A stretch of DNA of 64,000 nucleotides, taken from the NCBI RefSeq assembly GCF_030247185.1, contig NC_080571.1:41214002-41278001 (forward strand), in the 5' to 3' direction. Source of the DNA: Malaya genurostris (taxonomy: Eukaryota; Arthropoda; Insecta; Diptera; Culicidae). The notes beneath the pieces are model-generated. The model searched no databases. It saw only the letters and a program-made list of their open reading frames with translations, and had not been told where the DNA came from. This document shows, piece after piece, positions 1 to 11,689 of this stretch; positions within the stretch are counted from its first letter, which is position 1; every line of letters starts with the position of its first letter. A program made the translations under genes and the position numbers.

Positions 1-604
1 TGAAAGGTCTTGTGGTCCCATACAAAATTCCTGAATTTCATTTGGATCCGACTTCCGGTTCCGGAGTTATGGGGTAAAATGTGCAAAAAAATTTGAAAAT
101 AAGTACACTAACCGAATTTCACAAACTTAGATTCAAATTAAAGGTCTTGTAGTCCCATACAAAATTCCTGAATATTATTTGGATCCGACTACCGGTTCTG
201 GAGTTATGGGGTAAAATGTGCAACAAAATGAAAATATGTGTTCCAACTTTTCTCGTAGATTTTCACAAATTTAGGTTCAAATGAAAGGTCTTGTGGTCTC
301 ATACGTAATTCCTGAATTTCATCCGGATCCGACTTCCGGTTTCAGAAATATAGGGTAAAGTGTGTTAAAAATTGTATACCATCACTGAAATGGGCGAAAA
401 ACCATAAAAAATTTTCTACATCGACGACCTCAAAACTTCCCCAATTGATAGTTTTTATCAGTAGACGGTCAAACAACCCGATTTCGGTTATTGTTTTAAT
501 AATCGAAGAAATGTATTTTGAAGAATACCACAGTATTATATAGGATAGTATGATTGATATGAGAAAGGCATCATTACACCACTAGATGGATTAAAACAGG
601 TTTT
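1..604 (+). repeat. Family A non-coding repeat, right-hand part
   Basis: Three tandem units about 140 bp apart (recognisable around 2, 142 and 282) contain 'aggtcttgtggtcccatac' followed by a GGATCCGACTTCCGGTT-type block. The copy ends with the family A terminal block at 559-604 ('gagaaaggcatcattacacc' and then 'aaaacaggtttt'). The left part lies outside the window. The terminus abuts a DD37E transposase relic directly, inside its coding sequence. No protein-coding capacity is seen. Confidence 0.75.
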
Positions 605-1653
605 GCCAATCTTTTTCGAACTGTTGAATGGTTTCGGCTGCCGAGACATGTTTCCTAAGGTGTGCTTCCGTTAATGCCCAAAATTCCTCAATTGGTCGAA
701 GTTGTGGGCAATTTAGTGGATTCATGTCTTTTGGGACGAAAGTGACATTTTTGGTAGTATACCATTCTACCGTTGATTTCGAGTAGTGGCAAGAAGCAAG
801 ATCTAGTCAGAAGACAACAGGATCCCTGTGGCTTCGAATCATGGGTAGAAGTCGTTTTTGTTTCCTTGATGTATATTTCGCTGCTTCAATAGTGGTGATG
901 ACGGGTTTCGAAATCTTACCGCAGCTACAAATTGCTTGCCAGACCATAGCTTTCTTACCAAAATTTTCGACTTCAATCGATGTCTCGGACTTGCCCTTTT
1001 CGCATCGTATAATATTGTGGTCCCGGCAAGGGTTTGTAATCGAGTTTCACGTAGGTTTCGTCGTCCATGATTATGCAGTTCAAATTTCCAGCAAGAATCG
1101 TATTGTGCAGCTTTCGAACCCTCGGCCTGATCGATGCTTCTTGTTCCGGACTACGTTTTGGTTGTTTCTGCTTCTTATAGGTTCGAAGATTCAAACGTTC
1201 TTTAGCATGAAGAACATTTGACTTCGAAGTGCCCACTTTTCTGGCCACATTCCAAATTGAATCCTCCTTCATTAGCTCGAACGCCTCCAGTATACGTATA
1301 TTCAACTGAGGGTTAGCAGGACCTTTTTTTCGACCCGTTTTCGGTTTATCCTCAAAGGTTATACTCACCGAACTTCCTAATTGTATTTCGCACGGCTTTT
1401 TCACTTACTCCTTCCATTTTTGCTATCTTTTTCATTAACAGTCCGCGTTCTGTGCACCATTTGTACACAATCTTCGACGTAGTTCTGCTGAAAGTTCACG
1501 CATTTCGAAACAAACTAATGAAAACGAATAAACAAATGCACAAGTGGTTAGAGAAGAGTTTAAACAACAGGACGCAGCCATAAAAATTGACAGATTCTGA
1601 ACCATTGTGTAATGGCAGCGGTTTTTGGTTGCGTACATACTTTCTGGGACAGT
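605..1653 (-). pseudogene. DD37E (IS630/Tc1/mariner) transposase, dead copy 1
   Basis: A minus-strand transposase relic starts near 1503 (MRELSAEL). A helix-turn-helix region contains VARKVGTSKSNVLHAKERLN. The first catalytic Asp lies in IMDDETYVKLDYKPLPGPQY (about 1050-1090), followed by VWQAICSCGK-type sequence. The second Asp is in LDLASCHYSKSTVEWYTTKN (about 745-810) and the Glu in CPQLRPIEEFWA (about 680-715). Counting residues between that Asp and Glu gives 37, the DD37E signature. It is inactive: there is a frame change near the N-terminus, the Trp codon before LDLASCHYS is TGA, and the last 25 or so residues are cut off where family A begins at 604. The left TIR (1631-1653) matches the TIRs of the copy at 49.7-51.4 kb. 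These enzymes cut and paste DNA at TA dinucleotides (family knowledge). Confidence 0.85.
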
Positions 1654-2400
1654 CTTCAACTGACGTTTGTTAAATTTGAGATTGCCGAAACCCCGAAGTT
1701 TTATCTTTTTCCGAGATGGTTACTGAGTATTTGGCGGTGCAAATTTCGACAATTTTTTTGCCGATATTCAGCGAAAAATAAAGTGCCCATGTTTAAGTTA
1801 AAAATTTCCGAATCGATTGTTTGTCAGTTATATAAATCCTTCAACAAGTGATTGAGTTATTACATTTCAAATTATGACAAGAAAAGGTTACGCGGCTAGT
1901 TTTGACACTTTTTATTGACACCCAGCCACGTATAGTGAAGAATAGGACAATTTTAAACACCCCCTCCCCCTCTCACAGTTTTGACTACGGCTTGTCCCAC
2001 TCTCCCACTTCCCGCCATGACCGACTGATGTTCTTGTTTCCTCATCATCTCCCCAAACCACTTAAATCTTTTGGTCAGGGTTAGCAAATATTCTAGAATC
2101 CACCTCTCGTTATTGAAATCACCGAATAGATCGGTAAAAAATTCTGCGAAATTTTCTAAGTGTGTATTGGTAGAATATTCGCCAGCTATCAAATATCAAT
2201 TCCCTAGAGGTGTTTGAGTGAATTCCTGTTAGAAAGTTGAACAGTGGATACCATCCCGAATTACTCTCATTTTTTCTCCCTCCCAAAATCGCTCCATCAT
2301 TTTTCCCGCCGAAAGATTTTCCTCTCCGTAGAAAACTCAACTTTTTCCCGCGCAGACCCGTCCGAATGATGATGCCGATGACTGTTGATGGTAGGGTGTC
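1654..2400. other. Gene-free stretch, apparently unique sequence
   Basis: I see no transposase, tandem repeat or family A/B motif. A pyrimidine-rich stretch (about 1958-2055) contains repeated CCCCTCCCCCTCTC-like runs. The short open frames on both strands show no recognisable domain. Confidence 0.4.
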
Positions 2401-2932
2401 ATGCAGCCGATGATTGCCTTTGACATCCAAACAGAACAGAACTCACCGATCATCGTCTCGGTTGGCGCGCGTTCGTTGGTTCGTCCGGTCGTTCGCTCGC
2501 TCGCTCGTTTTGGGCGGTTGGTCCGTCAGCAGGCCGGCATGTGCATTTACTGTGAATGTGGTCCGTATCACCACATTCAAGCGTCACGGTCTGTGCAAGA
2601 GGATGAAATCCTACCTCAACAGCACTCTGGCAGAGATACTACACGGAAACGTCCTCCGCGTAGTGGCAGGCAGCTGTCGTCGTCGGTTGACGCCAGTTCT
2701 TGCAGTCGATTGCCGACGTTCGTGGTAAGCGGTTTGCAAACTGTCGATTGTCTCGGCGCGGGTTTCGATCTCTACCACGGGTTGAACAACGGCTGAGCTT
2801 TCCGTCGAATCGGATTCGGGCAAGGATTAGCTCCGATAAACTAGTGGCACTTGTGGTGGTTTTTCACGCGTGTGGATTATTTTCCGGCTTGTTGCTGCGG
2901 CAACGGCGACGGCGACGACAAGCTGTCGTATC
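2401..2932 (+). promoter_or_regulatory. GC-rich, CpG-rich promoter-like block
   Basis: Composition changes abruptly from AT-rich DNA to GC/CpG-rich sequence (for example 2462-2530 with repeated CGTTCG/GCTCGCTCG, and 2894-2930 with GGCGACGGCGACGACA). It is free of the surrounding repeats. It ends at TCAGTGCG (2931-2938), a good match to the arthropod initiator TCAGT, placing a possible +1 at A2933. No convincing TATA box or downstream element is seen. The open frames across it look like by-products of high GC. Promoter function is inference. Confidence 0.3.
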
Positions 2933-3501
2933 AGTGCGCTAATTAGTACGTGGTTAGATTTCTGCGTTTCGGAAAATTGGTTTTGGTTTTGCAATCTCGG
3001 CAAGAATGCGGCGTAATGAAGTGTGACAATCTGCATCTGCGGTTGGTTGATTGAGGCCTGCTCCGTTGGCTAGAAACGTGAGTTTCGTGTGTTTCGTAGC
3101 GGAAATCGCTGCCTACTGCGTCAGTAGTTAAATTTTCCGGTTGCGAAAGTGAAAGTGTGAAGTGGATTTAAACGGTTTAGAATATTTGAGTTCCAGTTAG
3201 TAGGGTAGATTCGGGTGATTGTCTGAATAGTCGGTGTCATCCGAAGAGAGCTCTGCTGTACGTGACACTTCGGAAGAAACGGAATTTGTCAAAGTAATGA
3301 CAGGAAATCCTGGCTGATGATAGCGAGAAGTTACACGGAACTTATTTTAAGTGCTGCAATCCGGATTAAGCGACGGGTAAAAAGTGTAATCAAATCTGGT
3401 GCTGTAGGATGTGATATAAAGTGTTTTATCGCTCAAGTTTGTTAGCTGACAGGAACGCAAAGTATTACTGACTGCACGGAGGTTGAGTTGAGCTGTGTGA
3501 G
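2933..3501 (+). other. Candidate untranslated first exon of a host gene
   Basis: Non-repetitive sequence follows an initiator-like TCAGT, with the texture of a long insect 5' UTR: GAAAGTGAAAGTGTGAAGTG at 3145-3165, many stops and no long frame. It ends at GAG/GTAAGC, a strong splice donor at 3502-3507. An alternative donor-like GTGAGT lies near 3079 and another GTAAGC at 2725. Right after 3502 the sequence becomes AT-rich and then repeat-filled, as expected of an intron. No coding exon is visible in the window, so the gene cannot be named. RNA evidence would be decisive. Confidence 0.28.
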
Positions 3502-4258
3502 GTAAGCTAGTTTTGCATATCTAGCGCTGTGTTTGATTACATCTTAAATGGAAACTTTCGCGATTTGCATTCCTAATTGAAAAACTTTGATATGAGAGTT
3601 CTGTTTTAGACCAGGTTCGTGTAGCTTTCATAATTTTGGAGTTATTTTCAGCTTAATAGTTTTTTAAAAGTCTAAAATATTGTCTAAGTTGCAGAATTCT
3701 TCGAATTATAGCTAAAAATCTGCAGTAGTTATTTTATTCAATTTGTATTAAATCCTGAATGTCACTCTTCGAACCGACCTACAGTAGCATGTTTTTCGGT
3801 CTCTGAATTATATTATACTGAACACTCCGAAGATACTGTACCCAACGGTGATGAACAAAAGCTACTTTAACGAGTTCAAATATAATTTATTTTCCAAGGT
3901 TTAAATTTATCCTTATGTGAGACAGGTCTTTTCTTCGATACACGCGCCAAGGTTGGTTCCCAAAAGCATATGGTAAATAATAAGACAAGCATGTCGAAAG
4001 TAATTACTGCAGTACACAAAAGCAAATATTAGCATTTTCGATTTTTATTGTTGCAGCAGGACATTGAGTGCTTTTGTTTTTTTTTCGAATAATGGTAGTT
4101 TGGTTGGTATAGTAAAATTACATCACCTCTGATGGAGGCTTGTTCCAAATAGATGACTCGGTTTTGTTGAATGAAAAATATAATCAATGATTCAGGTGAT
4201 ACTTTTGAGATGTCGTAAATTTTTAACTAAATTATGGCTGAAAATCTGTTATAGTACT
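3502..4258. other. Gene-free AT-rich stretch
   Basis: Nothing recognisable: no domain, no tandem structure, no clear terminal inverted repeat. If the 5' exon call is right, this is the start of its intron. Confidence 0.35.
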
Positions 4259-4296
4259 CCTAGTGGTGTGTTGATGTCTTTCTCATACTACTTATG
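4259..4296 (-). repeat. Short family A terminal fragment
   Basis: A decayed match to the family A terminal block in minus orientation ('tagtggtgtg ... tctttctcatactac'), immediately before a family B repeat. Confidence 0.4.
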
Positions 4297-4312
4297 TTCT
4301 TTTATATTAAAA

Positions 4313-5872
4313 ACGTGATTAATCCACCTAGCAGTGAGATGATACCTTTTTTTATCAATCCGCATGTGTTTTTTTGCATGGATATTCTTAGGTGTTTTAG
4401 TTCTCATGACATTATTTTAATTATCGTCGTTTCAAACGGCAAATTGAGATTTTAATCACTCATTACCCTGTAATTTTGTTTTTGAAGTTCGATTTGGCCT
4501 TTTTGAAAAAATGATTAAACTTTGAGAAACGATTCGAAACTGGATCCGAAGTTCTAAGATCGGTGTAGCCGAAATCAGATAAATTCACCTGAGGAGTGTG
4601 TAGACATCTTTGAGAAATTGTAGTGCGAATTAAAATTTGGGGGTACATTCCGAATCCAAAAAAGAATACCGCTTAAACTGAAATAAATTTATTTGGTAAT
4701 CGACTATCCAAATTTGCAAACCCGATAAACCTGATTAATTTATGTGAAATGGACATTTTTATACTAATCACCCTGTATCTCCTAAACCAGAAATCAGATC
4801 TGACTAATTTTTATAGGATTTTAAGACCTCTCATTTGAATCATAGATGATTCTTAGATTTCATTTGAATCTTAGATCGGTTAAGCCATCTACGAGAAAAA
4901 TGAATTGCATTATTTTAATTTCGTTTCACATGTCATCCTGTGGTTCCGAAATCAGAAGTCGGATCCAAATTTGGAAGTATATTATTTTTCATATGAATCT
5001 GAGTTTGTAGAAAACGGTTTAGCCATCTCCGAAAAAATTGAGTAAAATTATTTGTCACACACGCATTTGCTGATCTCGACGAACTGAGTCGTATGGTATA
5101 TGGAAATTATGTTCATCCAGCTTTTATTGCTGTAAGTAGTTTAAATCAATATAATTATGGAATTACTTTCAACTCGAAAATGCTGATATCATCTGGTTTA
5201 TAAATGCCATATTCGAACGATTATGTTGCCAAAAACGAACCGTGCTAAAATCGGTCCAAGGCAAATTGTCATGAAAAAGGATGCTGTACACAGTCTTTTG
5301 GGCACTTAGAAACAATTGTATGTCACAGAATAAAAATCGTGTTTTCCGTTGCTCCCAAGCATTTCTTTGTCATACAGTGCTCAAAACTTCTACTGCTGGA
5401 ATAAGGGGAAAAGTCGTTTACACAAAAATATTGATATCTTCATTAAAAATGGACGGATTTTAACAAACTATGGCTTGTTGGATAGCTATTACCGTGCGGA
5501 ATCTAAGTCTAAAAACATATTCTGTTTTGAAGGTCAATTGTGACAGATACTGTCAAAAAACTGAAAATTTTGACATAAAACTCCGTATAACTCAAAAAGT
5601 AAACATCCGATCTCAAAACCATTCAATAGCGTTTTGGGTGACGGGGAGACCTTTCATTTGCGACTAGTTTGATCAAAATCGGTCCAGCCATCTCTGAGAT
5701 CTCGACCTCTTAGTTGACAACACACATACATACACACACACACAGACAGACATTTGCTCAGTTCGTCGAGCTGAATCGATTGGTATATGACATTCGGCAT
5801 TCCGGGTCTCGGAAAAATTTTCTAAAGTTTGAGCGAATTCTATACCTATTTTTTATATATATGAAAAAAGGT
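4313..5872 (+). repeat. Family B non-coding repeat, left arm of a large inverted pair
   Basis: It begins with 'acgtgattaatccacctagc' and a GATGATACCTTTTTTT block. It continues through conserved non-coding sequence, a CA-rich run (5723-5750) and the TCAGTTCGTCGAGCTGA block. It ends at 'tatatatgaaaaaaggta' (about 5855-5875). The inverted partner is at 8733-10604. The two arms agree almost base for base over long stretches (for example around 5270-5460 against 9150-9340). This arm lacks about 330 bp that the partner has between the 'ccctgtaatt' motif and the 'tttgtttttgaagttc' motif (junction near 4475). The open frames in it are not supported as genes. Confidence 0.75.
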
Positions 5873-6534
5873 AAAAAATAAATTCATTAAAAAATAAATA
5901 AAAACAAAAACTAACACCGTCTAAATGACGGTTGGGTTCATGAAATTTTCGAAATCGAATTTTTTTTCGATGTCAAATGTCTTAGAATTGCGTGAAACGT
6001 CGCGATCTAGTGTGTTTGGAATATTTCTTCTTCAAATCAAAAAAAAAAAATTGTTGAAACTATCGACCTGGGAATATTTAAAAAAGAAACGAATCTGGAA
6101 GTTGAAATCTGAGATTTTCGAAATCGAATTGTTTTGTTCCCAAACGTTTTTGAATTACGTGATACATCGAGATTTATTTTTCTTAAACTTTAACAAATTT
6201 TGAGACTTCCGAAATCGAAAACTTTTGTATGTGAAAAATGTCTTAGAATTTCATAAAATGTCGATATCTAGTGTCATCTCGATTTTTTTAATGAACTCTG
6301 GGATTTTTTTTGAAAAAAAATAGATTCTGGGGGACTTAAATTTTAGATTTCCAAAATCGATTTTTTTTTATAACAAATATCTTAGAATTACATGAAACGT
6401 CGAGATTTGGTGTTAACACGAAAAAAATTTTTTATTCAACTCGACTCTGGGACTTGAAATTTGAGATTTACTAAAACGAAAGTTTTTTTTGATGCCAAGT
6501 GTTTATTTTTGTTGAACAAAAATCGACCCTGGGA
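5873..6534 (+). repeat. Family E tandem array, left half
   Basis: Degenerate tandem units contain variants of 'gacttgaaatttgagatttc', an AAATCGA(T)n run, 'atgtcttagaattacatgaa' and 'acgtcgagatttggtgttat'. Unit edges are blurred by variable T runs. The array is interrupted at 6535 by a family A element and resumes at 7812. No gene. Confidence 0.65.
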
Positions 6535-7811
6535 TGTTTTTTGCCTTTCTCATATAGAAAGGTTATGCAATCACTTGAAAAACCGACTAGTGAAAATTGG
6601 CCCGGAGGGCCAAGTGTCATATACCATTCGACTCAGTTCATCGAGCTGAGCAATGTCTGTGTGTGTGTGTGTATGTATGTGTGTGTGTATGTGTCAAATA
6701 ATCTCACTAGGTTTTCTCGGAGATGGCTGAACCGATTTTGACAAACTAAGATTCAAATGAAAGGTCTCGTGGTCCCATACGGAATTCCTGAATTTCATCC
6801 GGATCCGACTTCCGGTTCCGGAGTTATAGGGTAAAGTGTGTTACATATTGTACACCGTCACTTAAACAGGCGAAACAAAAAACGTAAAAAATTTTCTAAA
6901 CTGGTCTCAAAACTACACAAATCGATAGTAATTATCAGTAGGCAACTAAACAAACCGATTTCGGCTATCCTGGTTCCCGGTATTCGGTTCCGGAAGTACC
7001 GGAAATAGTGGTCATATATACCAGAATGGATCTCACTCACTTTTCTCAGCGATGGTTTAACCGATTTCCACAAACTTAGATTCAAATGAAAGGACTCGTA
7101 GTCCCATGCGGAATTCCTGAATTTAATCCAGATTCGACTCCCGGTTCCGGAGTCATAGGGTAAAGTGTGTTACATATTGTACACCGTCACTTAAACAGGC
7201 GAAACAAAAAACGTAAAAAATTTTCTAAACTGGTCTCAAAACTACACAAATCGATAGTAATTATCAGTAGGCAACTAAACAAACCGATTTCGGCTATCCT
7301 GGTTCCCGGTATCCGGTTCCGGAAGTACCGGAAATAGTGGTCATATATTCCAAAATGGATCTCACTCACTTTTCTCAGCGATGGTTTGACCGATTTCCAC
7401 AAACTTAGATTAAAATGAAAGGTCTCGTGGTCCCATACGGAATTCCTGAATTTCACCCGGATCCGACTTTCGGTTCCCTAATTATAGGGTAAACTGTGTT
7501 CAATATAGTACACCGTCACCTAAAATATTTTCGGATGCAACAAACATTTAAATCGTAATCTAGAGTGCGTACTAGAAGAGTTTGTACGTCATTTTAGTTG
7601 GTGGCCGTACGAACCGACTTTGTTAAAACCGGTTCTCGGGTTCCAGTGCCGGAGGTGCATATAATAGTGAACCCATTTCGTTTTCTTAAGGATGACTTAC
7701 TCAATCAAAGCACTGTTCTATTCTGTATGAGAAATTCTGAATAGAATGCCACAATATTATATACATGAGAAAGGCATCATTACACCACTAGGTGGATTAA
7801 AACAGGTTTTT
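6535..7811 (+). repeat. Complete family A element inserted in the family E array
   Basis: The left end has the stem-loop GCCTTTCT-CATAT-AGAAAGGT (6542-6562). A block with GGCCCGGAGGGCC (6599-6611) follows, then a (TG)n-type run (6656-6692). Tandem units follow with 'gaaaggtctcgtggtcccat' at about 6758, 7088 and 7419, a period of about 330 bp; two successive units (about 6840-7020 and 7168-7350) are almost identical. The right end is the 'gagaaaggcatcattacacc ... aaaacaggtttt' block (7766-7811). The flanks on both sides are family E, so it inserted into that array. Minus-strand open frames repeated in each unit are repeat translations, not genes. Confidence 0.8.
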
Positions 7812-8500
7812 TCAAAATATCGACTCTGGGACTTGAAAAATTTTGAGATTTCTAAAATCGAGAATTTGTTTTTGAAGCCGCATGTCTTAGAATTACATAG
7901 AACGTCGAGATTTGATGTTATCTCGAAACAATTTTTTTTTGAAAATATCAACCCTGGGAGTTTTTTTTAAGAAAAAATCGATTCTGAGAATTAAATTTTA
8001 GACTACCGAAATATTTTTTTTTCCGTAATCGAAATTTTTTTTATGCCGCATTTTGATGATGATACGTCGAGATTTTGTGTTATCTCGAAATAATTTTGTT
8101 TTGTAAATCGACCCTGAGATTTTTTTTTTAATTATGGGCTCTCTGGGACTTGAAATTTGAGATTCCCGAAATCGGGTTTATCTCGAGTCGATATCGGTTG
8201 GGATTTCTTTTTTTGAAAAAATCGACTCTCTGGAACTTGAAATTTGACTATCTTTATCCGACGTCGAAAAATATTTTTTGATGCCAAACGTCTTTAAATT
8301 ACTTGAAACGTCAAGATTTGATGTTATCTCGACAATTTTTTTAAATATATCGACTCTGGGACTTGAGATTTCTGAAATCGAAAAAAATTTTTTTTGGTGC
8401 CCAGAGTCTCAGAGTCGATTTTTTTTTCAAAATTTTTATTCTTCGAGATGAAACTAGATCTCGACATTTAATGAAATTCCGTGACATTTGGCACTAAACT
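7812..8500 (+). repeat. Family E tandem array, right half
   Basis: This continues the array broken at 6534: units with 'cgactctgggacttgaaatt', 'gaaacgtcgagatttgatgt' and long T runs, becoming degenerate past about 8480. No gene. Confidence 0.65.
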
Positions 8501-8732
8501 TTTTTTTCGATTTAGGAAATTTCATGTGCGAAGCGAGCCAAGAGTAGATCCATTGGGTTCCTGCTTCCATGTCGTAAAAGGCCACAATTTCAGAAGTTTT
8601 TATTTTCCTACTTTCAGTTACCAGAACACATTTTTACTTCACTATCACTTCGTTAAACAAAGTGCTTTGGTTTCTTTTATATTTCTATTCCTTCGAGCTT
8701 TTAACAATAGTCCAATTCTTTCGTTTTTACCT
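8501..8732. other. Spacer between family E array and inverted family B
   Basis: Short unique-looking sequence. It includes a possible further E-unit edge but nothing codes convincingly. Confidence 0.3.
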
Positions 8733-10604
8733 TTTTTTATATATATAAAAAATAGGTATAGAATTCGCTCAAACTTTCGAAAAATTGTCCGAGGCCCGGA
8801 GGGCCGAATTTCATATACCAATCGATTCAGCTCGACGAACTGAGCAAATGTCTGTCTGTGTGTGTGTATGTGTGTGTGTCTGTATGTGTGTTGTCAACTA
8901 AGAGGTCGAGATCTCAGAGATGGCTGGACCGATTTTGATCAAACTAGTCGCAAATGAAAGGTCTCCCCGTCACCCAAAACGCTATTGAATGGTTTTGAGA
9001 TAGGATGTATACTTTTTGAGTTATACGGAGTTTTATGTCAAAATTTTCAGTTTTTTGACAGTATCTGTCACAATTGGCCTTGAAAACAGAATATGTTTTT
9101 AGACTTAGATTCCGCACGGTAATAGCTATCCAACAAGCCATAGTTTGTTAAAATCCGTCCATTTTTAACGGAGATATCAATATTTTTGTGTAAACGACTT
9201 TTCCCCTTATTCCAGCAGTAGAAGTTTTGAGCACTGTAAGACAAAGAAATGCTTGGGAGCTACGGAAAACACGATTTTTATACTGTGACATACAATTGTT
9301 TCTAATTGCCCAAAAGACTGTGTACAGCATCCTTTTTCATGACAATTTGCTTTGGACCGATTTTAGCACGGTTCGTTTTTGGCAACATAATCGTTCGAAT
9401 ATGGCATTTATAAACCAGATGATATCAGCATTTTCGAGTTGAAAGTAATTCCATAATTATATTGATTCAAACTACTTACAGCAATAAAAGCTGGAAGAAC
9501 ATAATTTCCATATACCATACGACTCAGTTCGTCGAGATCAGCAAATGCGTGTGTGACAAATAATTTTACTCAATTTTTTCGGAGATGGCTAAACCGTTTT
9601 CTACAAACTCAGATTCATATGAAAAATAATATACTTCCAAATTTGGATCCGACTTCTGATTTCGGAACCACAGGATGACATGTGAAACGAAATTAAAATA
9701 ATGCAATTCATTTTTCTCGTAGATGGCTGAACCGATCTAAGATTCAAATGAAATCTAAGAATCATCTATGATTCAAATGAGAGGTCTTAAAATCCTATAA
9801 AAATTAGTCAGATCCGATTTCTGGTTTAGGAGATACAGGGTGATTAGTTCGAAAATGTCCATTTCACATAAATTAATCAGGTTTATCGGGTTTGCAAATT
9901 TGGATAGTCGATTACCAAATAAATTTATTTCAGTTTAAGCGGTATTCTTTTTTGGATTCGGAATGAACCCCCAAATTTTAATTCGCACTACAATTTCTCA
10001 AAGATGTCTACACACTCCTCAGGTGAATTTATCTGATTTAGACTACACCGATCTTTGAACTCCGGATCCAGTTTCGAATCGTTTCTCAAAGTTTAATCAT
10101 TTTTTCAAAAAGGCCAAATCGAACTTCAAAAACAAAAATTCAAATTAAAGGACTTAAGGTCCCATACAAAATTGGTGAATTTTATCCGATTCTGGAATTA
10201 CAGATGATTACAGATGATGATTTTTAAAATTCATACCGATATAGAAGATGTAAATTGTTTGGCGTATTAATTTATGGCCATTCGAATCATTTTGGGTTAT
10301 GCTAGTTCCTGAATACCAGCTCTGGAAGTACCATAAATAATGACGAAAAACTCTAAAGTGGAACTTACTTCGACATCTCATGGAATGTTCAATCGAATGT
10401 CACACGTTAGGATTGAAATTCGATACGATTTGCAGATTCGAAATTACAGGGTAATGAGTGATTAAAATCTCAAATTGTCGCTTAAAACGACGGTCATTAG
10501 AATAATGTCATGAAAACTTAAACACCGAAGAATATCCATGCAAAAAAACACATGCGGATTGATAAAAAAAAGGTATCATCTCACTGCTAGGTGGATTAAT
10601 CACA
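8733..10604 (-). repeat. Family B non-coding repeat, right arm of the inverted pair
   Basis: This is the reverse-complement counterpart of 4313-5872. It opens with 'acctttttttatatatat' and 'aaaataggta' (hairpin-forming) and has the GGCCCGGAGGGCC block (8792-8804). A TG-rich run covers 8848-8891. It ends at the ACCTAGCAGTGAGATGATACC block read in reverse (10571-10604). It is the longer arm, keeping the 330-bp internal part missing from the left arm. The pair are closer to each other than to the copies at 32-34 kb and 55.6-57.3 kb. Confidence 0.75.
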
Positions 10605-11689
10605 TTTTTTTTCTATAGGTTGTGGTGAGCTCAATTCATACGTGTTCCTCATCGCTTATTCTGATTTGGTGATTCGTTGGCGAAACTTTCATTGAAAGTG
10701 TTTCGCTTATTTTGCTTGTAGTTTTCTTTATTTCACACGCTCCTCTTACTAACTTAAATTTCAATACTAAGCCGTTGTAAGCCGTCGAGATAGTGGTGTG
10801 CCAAAATTGTTCGCGTCCTTTGTCTCTTTGTCTTCGAATATAGCGATTCGTCAGCAATAAAATTGTTCCACTAGAACAATTTTATTGATCTAGCACACAT
10901 ACCTTCTTACTAAACATGCTGTTTTAATTCTTCGTTTGACCAACTAAGAATCAATCCAGGAGAAAGACGAATTATATAGTCTTGGATCCTTCGAGTCAAG
11001 TCAAGTCAAGTCTGAATTCTTCTTGATTCAGACGTCTTGATAGTTTTAGTTGAACTGTCAAGGTATCTATTGTGATGAGATAGGAAATTAGGACATGACA
11101 AGGGTTCAGGGCATAATTAAATGTGAAAATAATCAAGTGTAAATTCAAATAAGCTAACTATAGTTTTATTTTATCATTATCATTGCACCTCAGCTTAGGG
11201 CTAATTGATTTTCAATTGAATTAACTACATATTTCTCTCGGTAGCCGGCTGCCTAGCTATTGAGGAAATACAACTATAAGTTTAAGAATTAACATTTTGT
11301 AAGAAATTTTCTAATGCATTTCGATTATTTCAAATCAGATGCTGTTTCCATTTCCATTTTTGTACATTGTTCTCATAAAATAATTGTCCTTGGTATCGCG
11401 GGATTCGGTTGATTTCAAATCGATTGACTACCGTCCTGAGAATTTAAACTGTATCTGACGTATATCACTTCTACATAGAAAGATTACAGCATAAAAATAT
11501 TGTGGAGTTAGGCGTCGTCGTGAGTCGGTATTTTCATGATTGCAGTGTTTTTATGAATTTAAATCTCAAATATTTGTATTAAATCTGTATTCTGTACGAA
11601 ATCTGTATGTGTGAATACAAAACTGTACGTTACGGATAAATCTGAGTAAATGATAGCTCTGTTGATAAATAAAAAAAGCGCTTGAGTAA
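10605..11689. other. Gene-free stretch with a perfect small hairpin
   Basis: No coding feature is recognised. A perfect 14-bp inverted repeat with a 5-base loop sits at 10855-10887 (CAATAAAATTGTTC, loop cacta). It could act as a palindromic scar or structured RNA; function is unknown. A short direct repeat 'agtcaagtcaagtc' occurs near 10995. Confidence 0.4.

Noticed and set aside
841..1221. 126-codon plus frame
   Set aside because: Antisense shadow of the DD37E transposase at 605-1503.
2401..2796. 131-codon plus frame (MQPMIAFDIQ...) in the GC-rich block
   Set aside because: Overlaps other equally long frames on both strands; rich in R/S/V from CG repeats; no domain. Better explained by base composition.
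5281..5667. Frames such as MACWIAITVRNLSLKTYSV in family B (also 8944-9141, 33447-33779)
   Set aside because: Follow the repeat copies and are broken in others; changes between copies are not codon-biased.
7187..7456. Repeated MNLSLWKSVKPSLRKVSEIH-type frames (also 6858-7085)
   Set aside because: They are translations of tandem family A units; the same text appears wherever the unit is repeated and has no start or end logic.
4313..10604. LTR retrotransposon with two LTRs
   Set aside because: The two long similar arms are inverted, not direct, and no gag/pol lies between them.
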